Source: Mycolicibacter hiberniae
GTDB lineage: Bacteria; Actinomycetota; Actinomycetes; Mycobacteriales; Mycobacteriaceae
Assembly (NCBI RefSeq): GCF_010729485.1
Contig: NZ_AP022609.1
Location: 3,410,001-3,474,000, forward strand
Direction: 5' to 3'
DNA: 64,000 nt
Shown here: positions 37,479 to 46,498 of the stretch, piece by piece
Numbering within the stretch: position 1 is the stretch's first letter
How the letters are laid out: each line of letters starts with the position of its first letter
Translations under genes and position numbers: made by a program
Notes under the pieces: model-generated
Database searches by the model: none
Seen by the model: the letters and a program-made list of their open reading frames with translations, nothing else
Told to the model about the DNA's origin: nothing

Positions 37479-40040
37479 TTACTCCTTAGCTGAGCGCAAG
37501 GCCGGGACCGGAAGCGGGACTTTGCGGCCGTCGCGCTCGGCGAATGCGACAGTCGGATCTTCGGCTTCGGGGGCGTTGACGAACGAAACGAACCGCGCCA
37601 GCTTCTCCGGATCGTCGAGTACGCCTTTCCACTCGTCGGTGTAGTTCTCGACGTGCCGGGCCATCTCCGCTTCGAACTCCTGGGCCAGCCCCAGGGAGTC
37701 GTCACAGACAACCTCGCGGACGTGGTCGAGCCCGCCTTCCATCGACTCGATCCACGGCGCGGTGCGTTGCAACCGGTCGGCAGTGCGGATGTAGAACATC
37801 AGGAACCGGTCGATGTAGCGGAAGACCGTCTCGGTGTCGAGGTCGGCGGCGAGCAGCTGGGCGTGCTTGGGCGACATGCCGCCGTTTCCGCCGACGTAGA
37901 GGTTCCAGCCGATTTCGGTGGCGATCACACCGACATCCTTGGCGCGCGCCTCGGCGCACTCCCGGGCACAGCCCGACACCCCCATCTTGATCTTGTGCGG
38001 CGCACGCAGACCGCGGTAGCGCAACTCCAGGTCGATGGCCAGCTTCACCGAATCCTGTTGCCCGTAGCGGCACCAATCGCTGCCTACGCAACTTTTCACG
38101 GTCCGCAGCGCCTTGCCGTACGCCTGGCCGGATTCCATGCCGGCATCGACCAGTTTGCGCCAGATATCAGGCAGCTGATCGACCCGGGCGCCGAACATGT
38201 CGATCCGCTGCCCGCCGGTGATCTTGGTGTAGAGGCCGAATTCCTGGGCGATCTGGCCGATCAGGATCAGATGCTCTGGTTTGATCTCGCCGCCGGGGAC
38301 CCGCGGAACCACCGAATAGCTGCCGTTGCGCTGAATGTTGGCCAGGAAGTGGTCGTTGGTGTCCTGCAGCGCGGCCTGCTCGCCCTCGAGGATGTGCTCG
38401 AATCCGGTGGAGGCCAGGATCGACGCGACGGTCGGCTTGCAGATGTCGCACCCGTGGCCCGTGCCGAAGCGGCCCAGCAGTTCGGAGAAGGTGCGGATCC
38501 GGGTGGCCTGGACCACCTCGAAGAGCTCTGCGCGTGACTGGATGAAGTGCTCGCACAGCGCCTTGGACTGCTCCACTCCTTCGGCGATCAGCAAGTCTTT
38601 GAGCAGCGGAACGCACGACCCGCACGAGGTGCCCGCTTTCGTGTGGACCTTCAAGCTCTGCACATCGTGACAACCACCGGCGATCGCCTCGCACAGTTGC
38701 GCTTTGCTCACGTTGTTGCACGAGCAGATCTGCGCCGCGCCCGGCAGTGCCCGAATTCCCAGGCCGGTCTTCCCGTCGCCCGGGCCGGCGGGGGCGATCA
38801 GCTCCAGGGGATCGCCGGGCAACTCGGCACCGACCATCGGACGCAGCACCCCGTATGCCGAGGCGTCGCCGACCAGGATTCCGCCGAGCAGGGTCTTGGC
38901 GTCGTCGGAGAGCACCAGTTTGGCGTAGGTCCGCTTGACCGGGTCGTTGACGACGACCGACAGCGAGTTCTCGGTCGCTCCCATCGCGTCGCCGAAGCTG
39001 GCCACATCCACACCGAGCAGCTTGAGCTTGGTGGACATATCGGCCTCGCCGAATTCGGCGGCACCTTCCAGAAGCCGGTCGGCGACCACCTCGGCACTGC
39101 TGTAACCGGGCCCGACCAGTCCGTAGCAGACCCCGTCGATGGCAGCCACCTCGCCGATCGCGTACACATCGGGATCGCTTGTGCGGCAAGTTAGATCGGT
39201 CAATACGCCGCCCCGCTCGGCGATTTGCAGGCCGGCCTCGCGAGCCAGTTCGTCACGTGGCCGCACGCCGGCGGCGAAGATCACCAATCCGGCCTCGATC
39301 ACCGTGCCGTCACCCAGTCGCACCGCAAGAGTGGGGGCGCCGTGCTGGTGAGTCAACTGTTGGATCGACTCGGTTCCCACGCCGACGTGGACCGCGATGC
39401 CCAGGTCCGCGATCATCCGGATCAACAACACGCCGCCGGCGTCGTCGAGTTGCTGCGGCATCAACCGCGGGGCCATCTCGACGATGTGCGGCTCGATGCC
39501 GGACCTGCGCAGTGCGTTCGCCGCTTCCAGGCCCAGCAACCCGCCGCCGATCACCACTCCGGCCCGGGTGTTGCCCGCCTCCAGCATGCATTCGATGTCC
39601 GCACGGATTCCGTCCAGGTCGTCGAGGGTCCGGTAGACATGGCACCCGGGCAGATCATGACCCGGGACCGGGGGGACGAAGGCGCGCGAGCCGGTGGCGA
39701 GCACCAGGGTGTCATAGCCGTAGCGCCGCCCATCGGCTGCGAGGACCGATTTGGCGGCCAGGTCGACTTTCGTGACGCGGGTGCTCAGCATCAAGTTCAC
39801 GCGCTCGTCCCCGGCGTAATCGTTACCCGGCAGCGCAAGCCGGGAGCGATCCCAGCCGTCGGCGTAGGAGGTCAAGCCGACCCGGTCGTACGCCGGGTCG
39901 GCTTCCTCGGCGAGCACCGTGACCCGCCAGCTCCGGTCTGCAGACCTGCCGCGCAGCGCCTCCACCAGACGGTGACCCACCATGCCGTGACCAACCACGA
40001 CAAGGTCCCTCATGTCACGCGGGGTCTCAACAGTGGTCAT
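37479..40040 (-). CDS. nirB: Nitrite reductase [NAD(P)H] large subunit
   Basis: 853 residues from ATG 40040 (MTTVETPRD), the same length I remember for M. tuberculosis NirB. Order of domains: FAD/NAD oxidoreductase (VVVGHGMVGHRLVEAL near 13, GGGLLGLEAANAL), BFD-like [2Fe-2S] (CSCNNVSKAQLCEAI near 425), ferredoxin-like and siroheme/[4Fe-4S] nitrite reductase parts with SCVGSDWCRYG and GVSGCARECAEA. Reduces nitrite to ammonium. The promoter region contains a perfect palindrome (40060-40078). An in-frame start at 40082 would include that palindrome and is rejected. Confidence 0.95.
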   Translation of the reverse strand: MTTVETPRDMRDLVVVGHGMVGHRLVEALRGRSADRSWRVTVLAEEADPAYDRVGLTSYADGWDRSRLALPGNDYAGDERVNLMLSTRVTKVDLAAKSVLAADGRRYGYDTLVLATGSRAFVPPVPGHDLPGCHVYRTLDDLDGIRADIECMLEAGNTRAGVVIGGGLLGLEAANALRRSGIEPHIVEMAPRLMPQQLDDAGGVLLIRMIADLGIAVHVGVGTESIQQLTHQHGAPTLAVRLGDGTVIEAGLVIFAAGVRPRDELAREAGLQIAERGGVLTDLTCRTSDPDVYAIGEVAAIDGVCYGLVGPGYSSAEVVADRLLEGAAEFGEADMSTKLKLLGVDVASFGDAMGATENSLSVVVNDPVKRTYAKLVLSDDAKTLLGGILVGDASAYGVLRPMVGAELPGDPLELIAPAGPGDGKTGLGIRALPGAAQICSCNNVSKAQLCEAIAGGCHDVQSLKVHTKAGTSCGSCVPLLKDLLIAEGVEQSKALCEHFIQSRAELFEVVQATRIRTFSELLGRFGTGHGCDICKPTVASILASTGFEHILEGEQAALQDTNDHFLANIQRNGSYSVVPRVPGGEIKPEHLILIGQIAQEFGLYTKITGGQRIDMFGARVDQLPDIWRKLVDAGMESGQAYGKALRTVKSCVGSDWCRYGQQDSVKLAIDLELRYRGLRAPHKIKMGVSGCARECAEARAKDVGVIATEIGWNLYVGGNGGMSPKHAQLLAADLDTETVFRYIDRFLMFYIRTADRLQRTAPWIESMEGGLDHVREVVCDDSLGLAQEFEAEMARHVENYTDEWKGVLDDPEKLARFVSFVNAPEAEDPTVAFAERDGRKVPLPVPALRSAKE

Positions 40041-40059
40041 GCGTAACACGTTAGGAAGC

Positions 40060-40078
40060 CGATATTTCGCAAATATCG
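40060..40078. promoter_or_regulatory. Palindrome CGATATTT-N3-AAATATCG upstream of nirB
   Basis: Perfect 8-base arms around CGC, 20 bases before the nirB ATG. TAAC-AC-GTTA (40044-40053) and CACAC-N9-GTGTG (40080-40098) flank it. Likely site of a nitrogen regulator (GlnR, NnaR or the small winged-helix protein); which one is unknown. Confidence 0.5.
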
Positions 40079-40172
40079 CCACACGTTACAACGGTGTGAC
40101 GGTGTGCCCACACCCCGGCTCGGGGCCCGGGCGGGCACCGAGCCGCTGCTCATGTTCGCCGACGGCGAACGC

Positions 40173-40199
40173 GGAACTTTAGCGCGCGCGACTCAAGTT
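40173..40199 (+). promoter_or_regulatory. Heat-shock promoter with HspR-type (HAIR) operator for hsp20
   Basis: CTTTAGC-N7-ACTCAAG at 40177-40197 agrees with the HAIR consensus CTTGAGT-N7-ACTCAAG in 12 of 14 positions. GGAAC (40173-40177), 19 bases, then GTT (40197-40199) fits the SigH/SigE promoter pattern. The homologous acr2/hsp gene of M. tuberculosis is known to be controlled by HspR and these sigma factors. The operator covers the promoter spacer, so HspR would block it directly. Confidence 0.65.
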
Positions 40200-40267
40200 C
40201 TAACGAGTGACGGACCGGCACCCACCGGCACGTAAAGCAACCGCCCCCAAGAAAGGTATGGAGACCC

Positions 40268-40711
40268 ATGAGCACCCTGACTCTGTGGCACCGCCCGTTC
40301 GACACCGACCGCTGGGTCCGCGACTTCTTCGGACCGGCCACCGCCAACGACTGGCGGACGCCGCCGGTGAGCGGCTTCCGCCCGGCCGCCGAGATCACCA
40401 AGGACGGCGACGACGCGGTGGTCCGCCTGGAGCTGCCCGGCATCGATGTCGACAACGACGTGACGGTCGAGCTCGACGGCGGCCGGCTGGTGGTGCACGG
40501 CGAACGCCGCGACCACCACGCCGACACCGACGCCCAAGCCGGCCGCACCCTACGCGAGGTTCGCTACGGCGCGTTTCGCCGCTCCTTCGCGGTACCGGCG
40601 CACGTCACCGGCGAGGCCGTCTCGGCGTCGTACGACGCGGGCGTCCTGACGGTCCGAGTGGCCGGTGTCTACGCCGGCCCGCAACCACAGCGAATCGCCA
40701 TCTCCCGCTAA
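40268..40711 (+). CDS. hsp20: Hsp20/alpha-crystallin small heat-shock protein (Acr2-like)
   Basis: 147 residues. ATP-independent chaperone that holds unfolding proteins. The alpha-crystallin domain runs from about 40 to 135 (ITKDGDDAVVRLELPGIDVDNDVTVELDGGRLVVHGER region) and contains YGAFRRSFAVP; the variable N-terminus has WHRPFDTDRWVRDFFG. ATG 40268 follows GGAGA. Behind the gene is a strong terminator. Position beside nirB matches Rv0251c (hsp/acr2). Confidence 0.93.
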   Translation: MSTLTLWHRPFDTDRWVRDFFGPATANDWRTPPVSGFRPAAEITKDGDDAVVRLELPGIDVDNDVTVELDGGRLVVHGERRDHHADTDAQAGRTLREVRYGAFRRSFAVPAHVTGEAVSASYDAGVLTVRVAGVYAGPQPQRIAISR

Positions 40712-40735
40712 ATCGCCGTACCCCCTCGGCAAGCG

Positions 40736-40770
40736 AAAACCCCCACACACCATGGGTGTGTGGGGGTTTT
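40736..40770 (+). terminator. Strong intrinsic terminator after hsp20
   Basis: Perfect 16-base stem AAAACCCCCACACACC (40736-40751) with its complement at 40755-40770, three-base loop, ending in TTTT. One of the few classical A/T-flanked terminators in this window. Confidence 0.85.
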
Positions 40771-40878
40771 GCGCATCGGGCGCTTCCCGCCACTAACGTG
40801 ATCTGTCTCACGTTCGGTTCCCGATGTGATTAGCATCGGGTGAACGTACTGTGAGCCGTACCACCCGAGGAGGCCCTG

Positions 40879-41175
40879 GTGTCGAGCACAACCGAACTCG
40901 CCGAACTGCACACCCTGATCGGTGACCTGCGGCGCTGCGTGCTGGGGCTCAAGACCCGGTTAGGCGACATACCCGGCATGCGCCGCATCGAGATGGACGC
41001 CGAGCGCATCCTGACCGACGTCCAGCTCCTGGAATCCGACGCCGGAGAACTCGACCTGCAACGCTGGGCCGCCGAGCGCGCCCAGGAGAAGATCACGATC
41101 CCCGACACCGAATACGACAGCGAATTCTGGCGTGACGTCGACGACGAAGGCGTCGGCGGCCAGGGCAGGTACTGA
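40879..41175 (+). CDS. Small conserved acidic protein preceding Sdh1
   Basis: 98 residues from GTG 40879 behind GAGGAGG. Helical, charged, no membrane segment: LAELHTLIGDLRRCVLGLKTRLGDIPGMRRIEMDAERILTDV region predicted as long helices. The acidic C-terminus is DTEYDSEFWRDVDDEGVGG. It lies 70 bases before the Sdh1 anchor gene on the same strand and corresponds to Rv0250c, whose function I do not know. Conservation of position suggests a link with Sdh1 expression or assembly. Confidence 0.82.
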   Translation: MSSTTELAELHTLIGDLRRCVLGLKTRLGDIPGMRRIEMDAERILTDVQLLESDAGELDLQRWAAERAQEKITIPDTEYDSEFWRDVDDEGVGGQGRY

Positions 41176-41245
41176 AACCCACCGGGTGCTGCTTGTCGCT
41201 AAGGGGCGCCCTCCGACGAACTTAAGCCGAAGGGAACCCCATTAG

Positions 41246-42076
41246 ATGAGTGCACCCGCCGCGTCCCGTCCCGGCCCCGGCGTCTTCTCGGCGACGCGCG
41301 CCCGGATCGCCGACCGCACGCTGCGCACCGACCGCTGGTGGATGTCGCCGCTGCGAATCGATCTGGGCTTCGCCGCCTTCCTCATCTATGCGACGGCCCG
41401 TGGGTTCCAGCAGAACCACTACTTCGTCGAGAAGTACCACTACCTGACACCGTTCTACTCACCGTGCGTGAGCAAGGGCTGCGTCGCCGAGGCCAGTGAG
41501 TTCTGGCCGCAATTCCTGCCCGATGTGTGGTGGCTGCCCTACGCGGCGATGTCGCTGCCGTTCCTGTTGCTCTTTCGGCTGACCTGCTACTACTACCGCG
41601 GCGCCTACTACCGGACCGTCTGGCAGTCGCCGACATCATGTGCGGTCCCGGAGCCGCGCGCCCATTACACCGGGGAGACCCGGTTTCCGCTGATCGTCCA
41701 GAACACCCACCGTTACTTCTTCTACATCGCCGCCGTCATCTCGGTCATCAACACCAACGATGCGATCGCGGCGTTCCACTCCGACACCGGTCCGCACGGC
41801 TTCGGATTCGGGCTGGGCAATCTGATCTTGGTCGGAAACGTCGCCATGCTGTGGGCCTACACCCTGTCCTGCCACTCCTGCCGGCACGTGTTCGGTGGCC
41901 GGCTCAAGCATTTCTCCAAAAACCCCGTGCGGTATTGGATGTGGTCGCAGATCAGCAAGATCAACGTGCATCACAAGCGGTTCGCCTGGATCACCCTGGG
42001 CACGCTGATGCTGACCGACTTCTACATCATGCTGGTCGCCAGCGGCACCATCAGCGACCTGCGTTTCATTGGCTGA
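41246..42076 (+). CDS. sdhC: Succinate dehydrogenase (Sdh1) membrane anchor
   Basis: 276 residues with about five membrane helices; single large anchor subunit. His residues in the helices (HYFVEKYHYL, NTHRYFFYIAA, INVHHKRFAWI) may bind heme or quinone. Two Cys-rich sites, Cys74/Cys79 (CVSKGC) and Cys209-His210-Ser-Cys212-Arg-His214, stand out; a membrane-embedded Rieske-type cluster has been reported for M. smegmatis Sdh1, and these are the natural ligand candidates. Start ATG 41246. Operon with sdhA and sdhB. Equivalent to Rv0249c. Confidence 0.88.
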   Translation: MSAPAASRPGPGVFSATRARIADRTLRTDRWWMSPLRIDLGFAAFLIYATARGFQQNHYFVEKYHYLTPFYSPCVSKGCVAEASEFWPQFLPDVWWLPYAAMSLPFLLLFRLTCYYYRGAYYRTVWQSPTSCAVPEPRAHYTGETRFPLIVQNTHRYFFYIAAVISVINTNDAIAAFHSDTGPHGFGFGLGNLILVGNVAMLWAYTLSCHSCRHVFGGRLKHFSKNPVRYWMWSQISKINVHHKRFAWITLGTLMLTDFYIMLVASGTISDLRFIG

Positions 42077-42118
42077 CAGGCATTTTCGAAGTGTCAACTC
42101 ATAGACGAGTGAGGATTC

Positions 42119-44038
42119 ATGGTTGAAGTCGAACGGCACTCCTACGACGTGGTCGTGATCGGTGCCGGCGGCGCTGGGCTGCGCGCGGTGATCGAAGCGC
42201 GCGAGCAGGGCCTGAGCGTTGCGGTGGTGTGTAAGTCCCTGTTCGGCAAGGCACACACCGTGATGGCCGAAGGCGGCTGCGCGGCATCGATGGGCAATGT
42301 CAACTCCAAGGACAACTGGCAGGTGCACTTCCGCGACACCATGCGTGGCGGAAAGTTCCTGAACAACTGGCGCATGGCCGAGTTGCACGCCCGGGAAGCC
42401 CCGGAGCGGGTGTGGGAGCTGGAGACCTACGGGGCACTGTTCGACCGGACGCCCGACGGAAAGATCAACCAGCGCAACTTCGGCGGCCACACCTACCCGC
42501 GTTTGGCCCACGTCGGTGACCGCACCGGCTTGGAGTTGATCCGCACCATGCAGCAGAAAGTGGTTTCGCTGCAACAGGACGACTACGCCGAGTTCGGTGA
42601 TTACGAGGCGCGAATCAAGATCTTCCACGAGTGCACCATCACCGAACTGGTCAAAGACGAGGCCACCGGTGCCATCGCGGGTGCGTTCGGCTACTGGCGC
42701 GAAAGCGGCGACTTCGTGTTGTTCGAAGCGCCGGCGATCGTCCTGGCCACCGGCGGCATCGGAAAGTCGTTCAAGGTGACCTCCAACTCCTGGGAGTACA
42801 CCGGCGACGGTCACGCGCTGGCGCTGCGCGCCGGTGCCACCCTGATCAACATGGAGTTCGTCCAGTTCCACCCGACCGGCATGGTGTGGCCCCCCAGCGT
42901 GAAGGGAATTCTGGTCACCGAGGGCGTCCGCGGCGACGGCGGGGTGCTCAAGAACTCCGACGGCACCCGGTTCATGTTCGACTACATCCCGCCGGTGTTC
43001 AAAGGCCAGTACGCCGAGACCGAGCAAGAGGCCGACCAGTGGCTCAAGGACAACGACTCGGCCCGCCGCACCCCTGACCTGCTGCCCCGCGACGAGGTGG
43101 CCCGCGCCATCAACTCCGAGGTGAAGGCCGGACGGGGATCGCCGCACGGCGGGGTGTTCCTCGACATCGCCTCCCGGCTGACGCCGGAAGAGATCAAGCG
43201 CCGGCTGCCCTCGATGTACCACCAGTTCATGCAGCTCGCTGAGGTCGACATCACCAAGGACGCAATGGAAGTCGGGCCGACCTGCCACTACGTGATGGGC
43301 GGGATCGAGGTCGACCCCGACACCGCTGCGTCGGTGGTTCCCGGCCTGTTCGCCGCCGGCGAGTGCTCCGGTGGGATGCACGGCTCCAACCGGCTGGGCG
43401 GCAACTCCCTGTCGGACCTGCTGGTGTTCGGCCGCCGCGCCGGTCTGGGCGCCGCCGAATACGTGCGGAGCCTGGAGACCAGGCCGACGGTGACACCGGC
43501 GACGCTGAACGCCGCAGCCCAGCTGGCGCTCGCGCCGTTCGACGGCCCCTCCGGCGGCGGCACTCCGGAGAATCCGTACACCCTGCAGGCCGAGCTGCAA
43601 CAGTCGATGAACGACCTGGTCGGCATCATCCGCAACTCCGGCGAGCTGGAGCAGGCGCTGGTCCGCCTCGAGCAGTTCAAGGCCCGGTTCGCCGCTCTGG
43701 CCGTCGAGGGCGGACGACACTACAACCCGGGCTGGCACCTGGCCATCGATCTGCGCAACATGTTGCTGGTCAGCGAATGTGTGGCCAAGGCCGCGCTGCA
43801 GCGCACCGAGAGCCGGGGCGGGCACACCCGCGACGACCATCCGGGGATGGACCCGGACTGGCGTAAGACCCTGCTGGTCTGCCGGGTCTCGGACGACAGC
43901 ACGGTCCCCGACATCACGATCACTCCGGAACCCCAGGTCGGGATGCGCGAGGACTTGCTCGAGCTGTTCGAGATCTCCGAGTTGGAGAAGTACTACACCG
44001 ACCAAGAGCTGGCGCAACATCCGGGACGGAGAGCGTAA
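42119..44038 (+). CDS. sdhA: Succinate dehydrogenase (Sdh1) flavoprotein subunit
   Basis: 639 residues. FAD-binding GAGGAGLRAVIEA at about 14-26, the covalent-FAD His in GKAHTVMAEGGCAAS near 43-57, substrate-site residues in QFHPTGMVWPPSVKG and the catalytic Arg region HGSNRLGGNSLSDLLVFG near 423. Oxidises succinate to fumarate and passes electrons through SdhB to menaquinone. ATG 42119; the stop overlaps the sdhB start by one base (TAATG). Equivalent to Rv0248c. Confidence 0.95.
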   Translation: MVEVERHSYDVVVIGAGGAGLRAVIEAREQGLSVAVVCKSLFGKAHTVMAEGGCAASMGNVNSKDNWQVHFRDTMRGGKFLNNWRMAELHAREAPERVWELETYGALFDRTPDGKINQRNFGGHTYPRLAHVGDRTGLELIRTMQQKVVSLQQDDYAEFGDYEARIKIFHECTITELVKDEATGAIAGAFGYWRESGDFVLFEAPAIVLATGGIGKSFKVTSNSWEYTGDGHALALRAGATLINMEFVQFHPTGMVWPPSVKGILVTEGVRGDGGVLKNSDGTRFMFDYIPPVFKGQYAETEQEADQWLKDNDSARRTPDLLPRDEVARAINSEVKAGRGSPHGGVFLDIASRLTPEEIKRRLPSMYHQFMQLAEVDITKDAMEVGPTCHYVMGGIEVDPDTAASVVPGLFAAGECSGGMHGSNRLGGNSLSDLLVFGRRAGLGAAEYVRSLETRPTVTPATLNAAAQLALAPFDGPSGGGTPENPYTLQAELQQSMNDLVGIIRNSGELEQALVRLEQFKARFAALAVEGGRHYNPGWHLAIDLRNMLLVSECVAKAALQRTESRGGHTRDDHPGMDPDWRKTLLVCRVSDDSTVPDITITPEPQVGMREDLLELFEISELEKYYTDQELAQHPGRRA

Positions 44039-44793
44039 TGACATACAACGCCCAGTTGCGAGTCTGGCGCGGTGACCTCGACGGCGGTGGTCTGCACGCC
44101 TTCGAGGTCGAGGTCAACGAGGGCGAGGTCGTACTCGACGTCATCCACCGCCTGCAGGCGACCCAGGCCCCGGACCTGGCGGTCCGCTGGAACTGCAAGG
44201 CCGGCAAATGCGGATCGTGTTCGGCGGAGATCAATGGCCTGCCGCGGTTGCTGTGCATGACGCGGATGTCGGTGTTCGACCCGGCTGAGACGATCACGGT
44301 GACCCCGGTGCGGACCTTCCCCGTGATCCGCGACCTGGTTACCGACGTCTCTTTCAACTACCAGAAGGCCCGCGAGATGCCGGCTTTCAAGCCTCCGGCC
44401 GGTCTCAAGCCCGGCGAGTACCGGATGCAGCAGGTCGATGTGGAACGCTCCCAGGAGTTCCGCAAGTGCATCGAATGCTTCCTGTGCCAAAACGTCTGCC
44501 ACGTCATCCGGGACCACGAGGAGAACAAGGAGCGGTTCTCCGGGCCGCGGATGTTCATCCGGCTCGCCGAGTTGGACATGCACCCGCTGGACGCCGCCGA
44601 CCGACGTGACTTGGCCCAGGACGAAGCCGGCCTGGGATTGTGCAACATCACCAAGTGCTGCACCGAGGTCTGCCCGGAGCACATCACGATCACCGACAAC
44701 GCCATCATCCCGATGAAGGAACGGGTGGCGGGCAACCGCTACGACCCGGTGGTCTGGCTCGGCCGAAAGATCTTCCGCCGCAAGTCCGACTGA
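44038..44793 (+). CDS. sdhB: Succinate dehydrogenase (Sdh1) iron-sulfur subunit
   Basis: 251 residues. [2Fe-2S] site CKAGKCGSC with a further Cys in LPRLLC (about 54-78), then [4Fe-4S]/[3Fe-4S] motifs CIECFLCQNVC near 142 and CNITKCCTEVCPEH near 202. Carries electrons from SdhA to the anchor. Start ATG overlaps the sdhA stop. The convergent phosphatase gene lies 24 bases behind the stop. Equivalent to Rv0247c. Confidence 0.95.
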   Translation: MTYNAQLRVWRGDLDGGGLHAFEVEVNEGEVVLDVIHRLQATQAPDLAVRWNCKAGKCGSCSAEINGLPRLLCMTRMSVFDPAETITVTPVRTFPVIRDLVTDVSFNYQKAREMPAFKPPAGLKPGEYRMQQVDVERSQEFRKCIECFLCQNVCHVIRDHEENKERFSGPRMFIRLAELDMHPLDAADRRDLAQDEAGLGLCNITKCCTEVCPEHITITDNAIIPMKERVAGNRYDPVVWLGRKIFRRKSD

Positions 44794-44817
44794 CGCCACG
44801 GTGAGCTGCCCACCGGG

Positions 44818-45678
44818 CTACTCGGGAATCGGCTCCCAGCCGCCCGCACCCCGCAGCGATGCGATCAGCGCATCGGCGATACCCGGCGCCGCGGCCACGA
44901 TCACGTCTCCTGCGTCGATCGCCGGGCCGGGCAGCACCAACCGTGCGCCCGCTTCGACCGCGATCAGCGCACCCGCGGCGTAGTCCCATCGCTTGATCCC
45001 GTGCTCGTAGTAGGCGTCTAGGCGTCCGGCGGCGACCATGCACAGATCCAGTGCGGCCGACCCGATCCGGCGGACGTCGCGCACCGTCGGCAGCAACCGG
45101 GCCAGCAACGCCGCCTGCGCGGCCCGGCGCCGGGGCGAATAGCCGAAGCCGGTGCCCAGCAGCGCCAGCGACAGCTCGCCGACATCGGTGCAGCGCAGCG
45201 GGGCTGTGCCCTGCGAATCGGCGACCTGCGCGCCCAATCCGGCACCGGCCGAATAGAGCCGGCCGCCGGCCACGTCGGCGACCGCGCCGGCCACCGAGAC
45301 CCCGCCGATCTGCGCCGCCACCGAAACCGCGTAGGCCGGGATGTCGTACATGAAGTTCACGGTGCCGTCGATCGGGTCGACCACCCAGGTGACGACGCCC
45401 GGCTCGTGGCGGCCCGGACCTCCGCCTTCCTCACCGAGCACCGGATCGCCGGGCCGCAATCGGGTCAGTCGATCACGGATCAGGCTTTCGGTCTCGGTGT
45501 CGACCACGGTCACCGGATCGGTCGGGCTGCTTTTCGTCTGGACCACGCCGGCGGCAGGGTCGGCTCCGTGCGCACCGAACACCTCGGCACGTCGCCGCCG
45601 GACGAAGGCCGCCGCCTCGGCCACCAGCGTCTCGGCGGTGATTCGCAGCTGTAGGGGGTCGCTGGTGAGTGGCGCCAT
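44818..45678 (-). CDS. suhB: Inositol monophosphatase, SuhB-like
   Basis: 286 residues from ATG 45678 (MAPLTSDPLQLR). Metal and phosphate site motifs GEEGGG (about 83-88), DPIDGTVNF (about 101-109) and WDYAAGALIAVEAGA near 233. Dephosphorylates inositol-1-phosphate, feeding phosphatidylinositol and mannoside synthesis. Sequence character is close to M. tuberculosis SuhB (Rv2701c), but there suhB is far away; here the gene takes the place of Rv0246, between Sdh1 and the flavin reductase. Either this is a second paralogue or suhB has moved. Confidence 0.88.
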   Translation of the reverse strand: MAPLTSDPLQLRITAETLVAEAAAFVRRRRAEVFGAHGADPAAGVVQTKSSPTDPVTVVDTETESLIRDRLTRLRPGDPVLGEEGGGPGRHEPGVVTWVVDPIDGTVNFMYDIPAYAVSVAAQIGGVSVAGAVADVAGGRLYSAGAGLGAQVADSQGTAPLRCTDVGELSLALLGTGFGYSPRRRAAQAALLARLLPTVRDVRRIGSAALDLCMVAAGRLDAYYEHGIKRWDYAAGALIAVEAGARLVLPGPAIDAGDVIVAAAPGIADALIASLRGAGGWEPIPE

Positions 45679-45741
45679 CAGCCCATAGCAGCACACCGGC
45701 GGCGGTTGTCGCACCCCCGGCGCGGGGGCGGCGGCCCGGCT

Positions 45742-46431
<690 letters not shown>

Positions 46432-46435
46432 TTAC

Positions 46436-46451
46436 GTTACTGGTGGGTAAC
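46436..46451. promoter_or_regulatory. TTACT-type palindrome before fadE5 (site A)
   Basis: GTTACTGGTGGGTAAC, 48 bases before the fadE5 start. Matches the sites at 51719 (between fadA2 and fabG4) and 54763 (before tetR): common pattern TTACT-N4-(A/G)GTAA in 16 bases. Probably bound by the TetR protein of 54098-54724. Confidence 0.65.
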
Positions 46452-46498
46452 TTAAGCCTGAGTACCCAACCACAGGTGGCATTCCATGAGGAGGAAGA

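Noticed and set aside
41636..44044. 802-codon open frame antisense to sdhA
   Set aside because: Lies wholly opposite sdhC/sdhA, composition typical of antisense translation, no motif.
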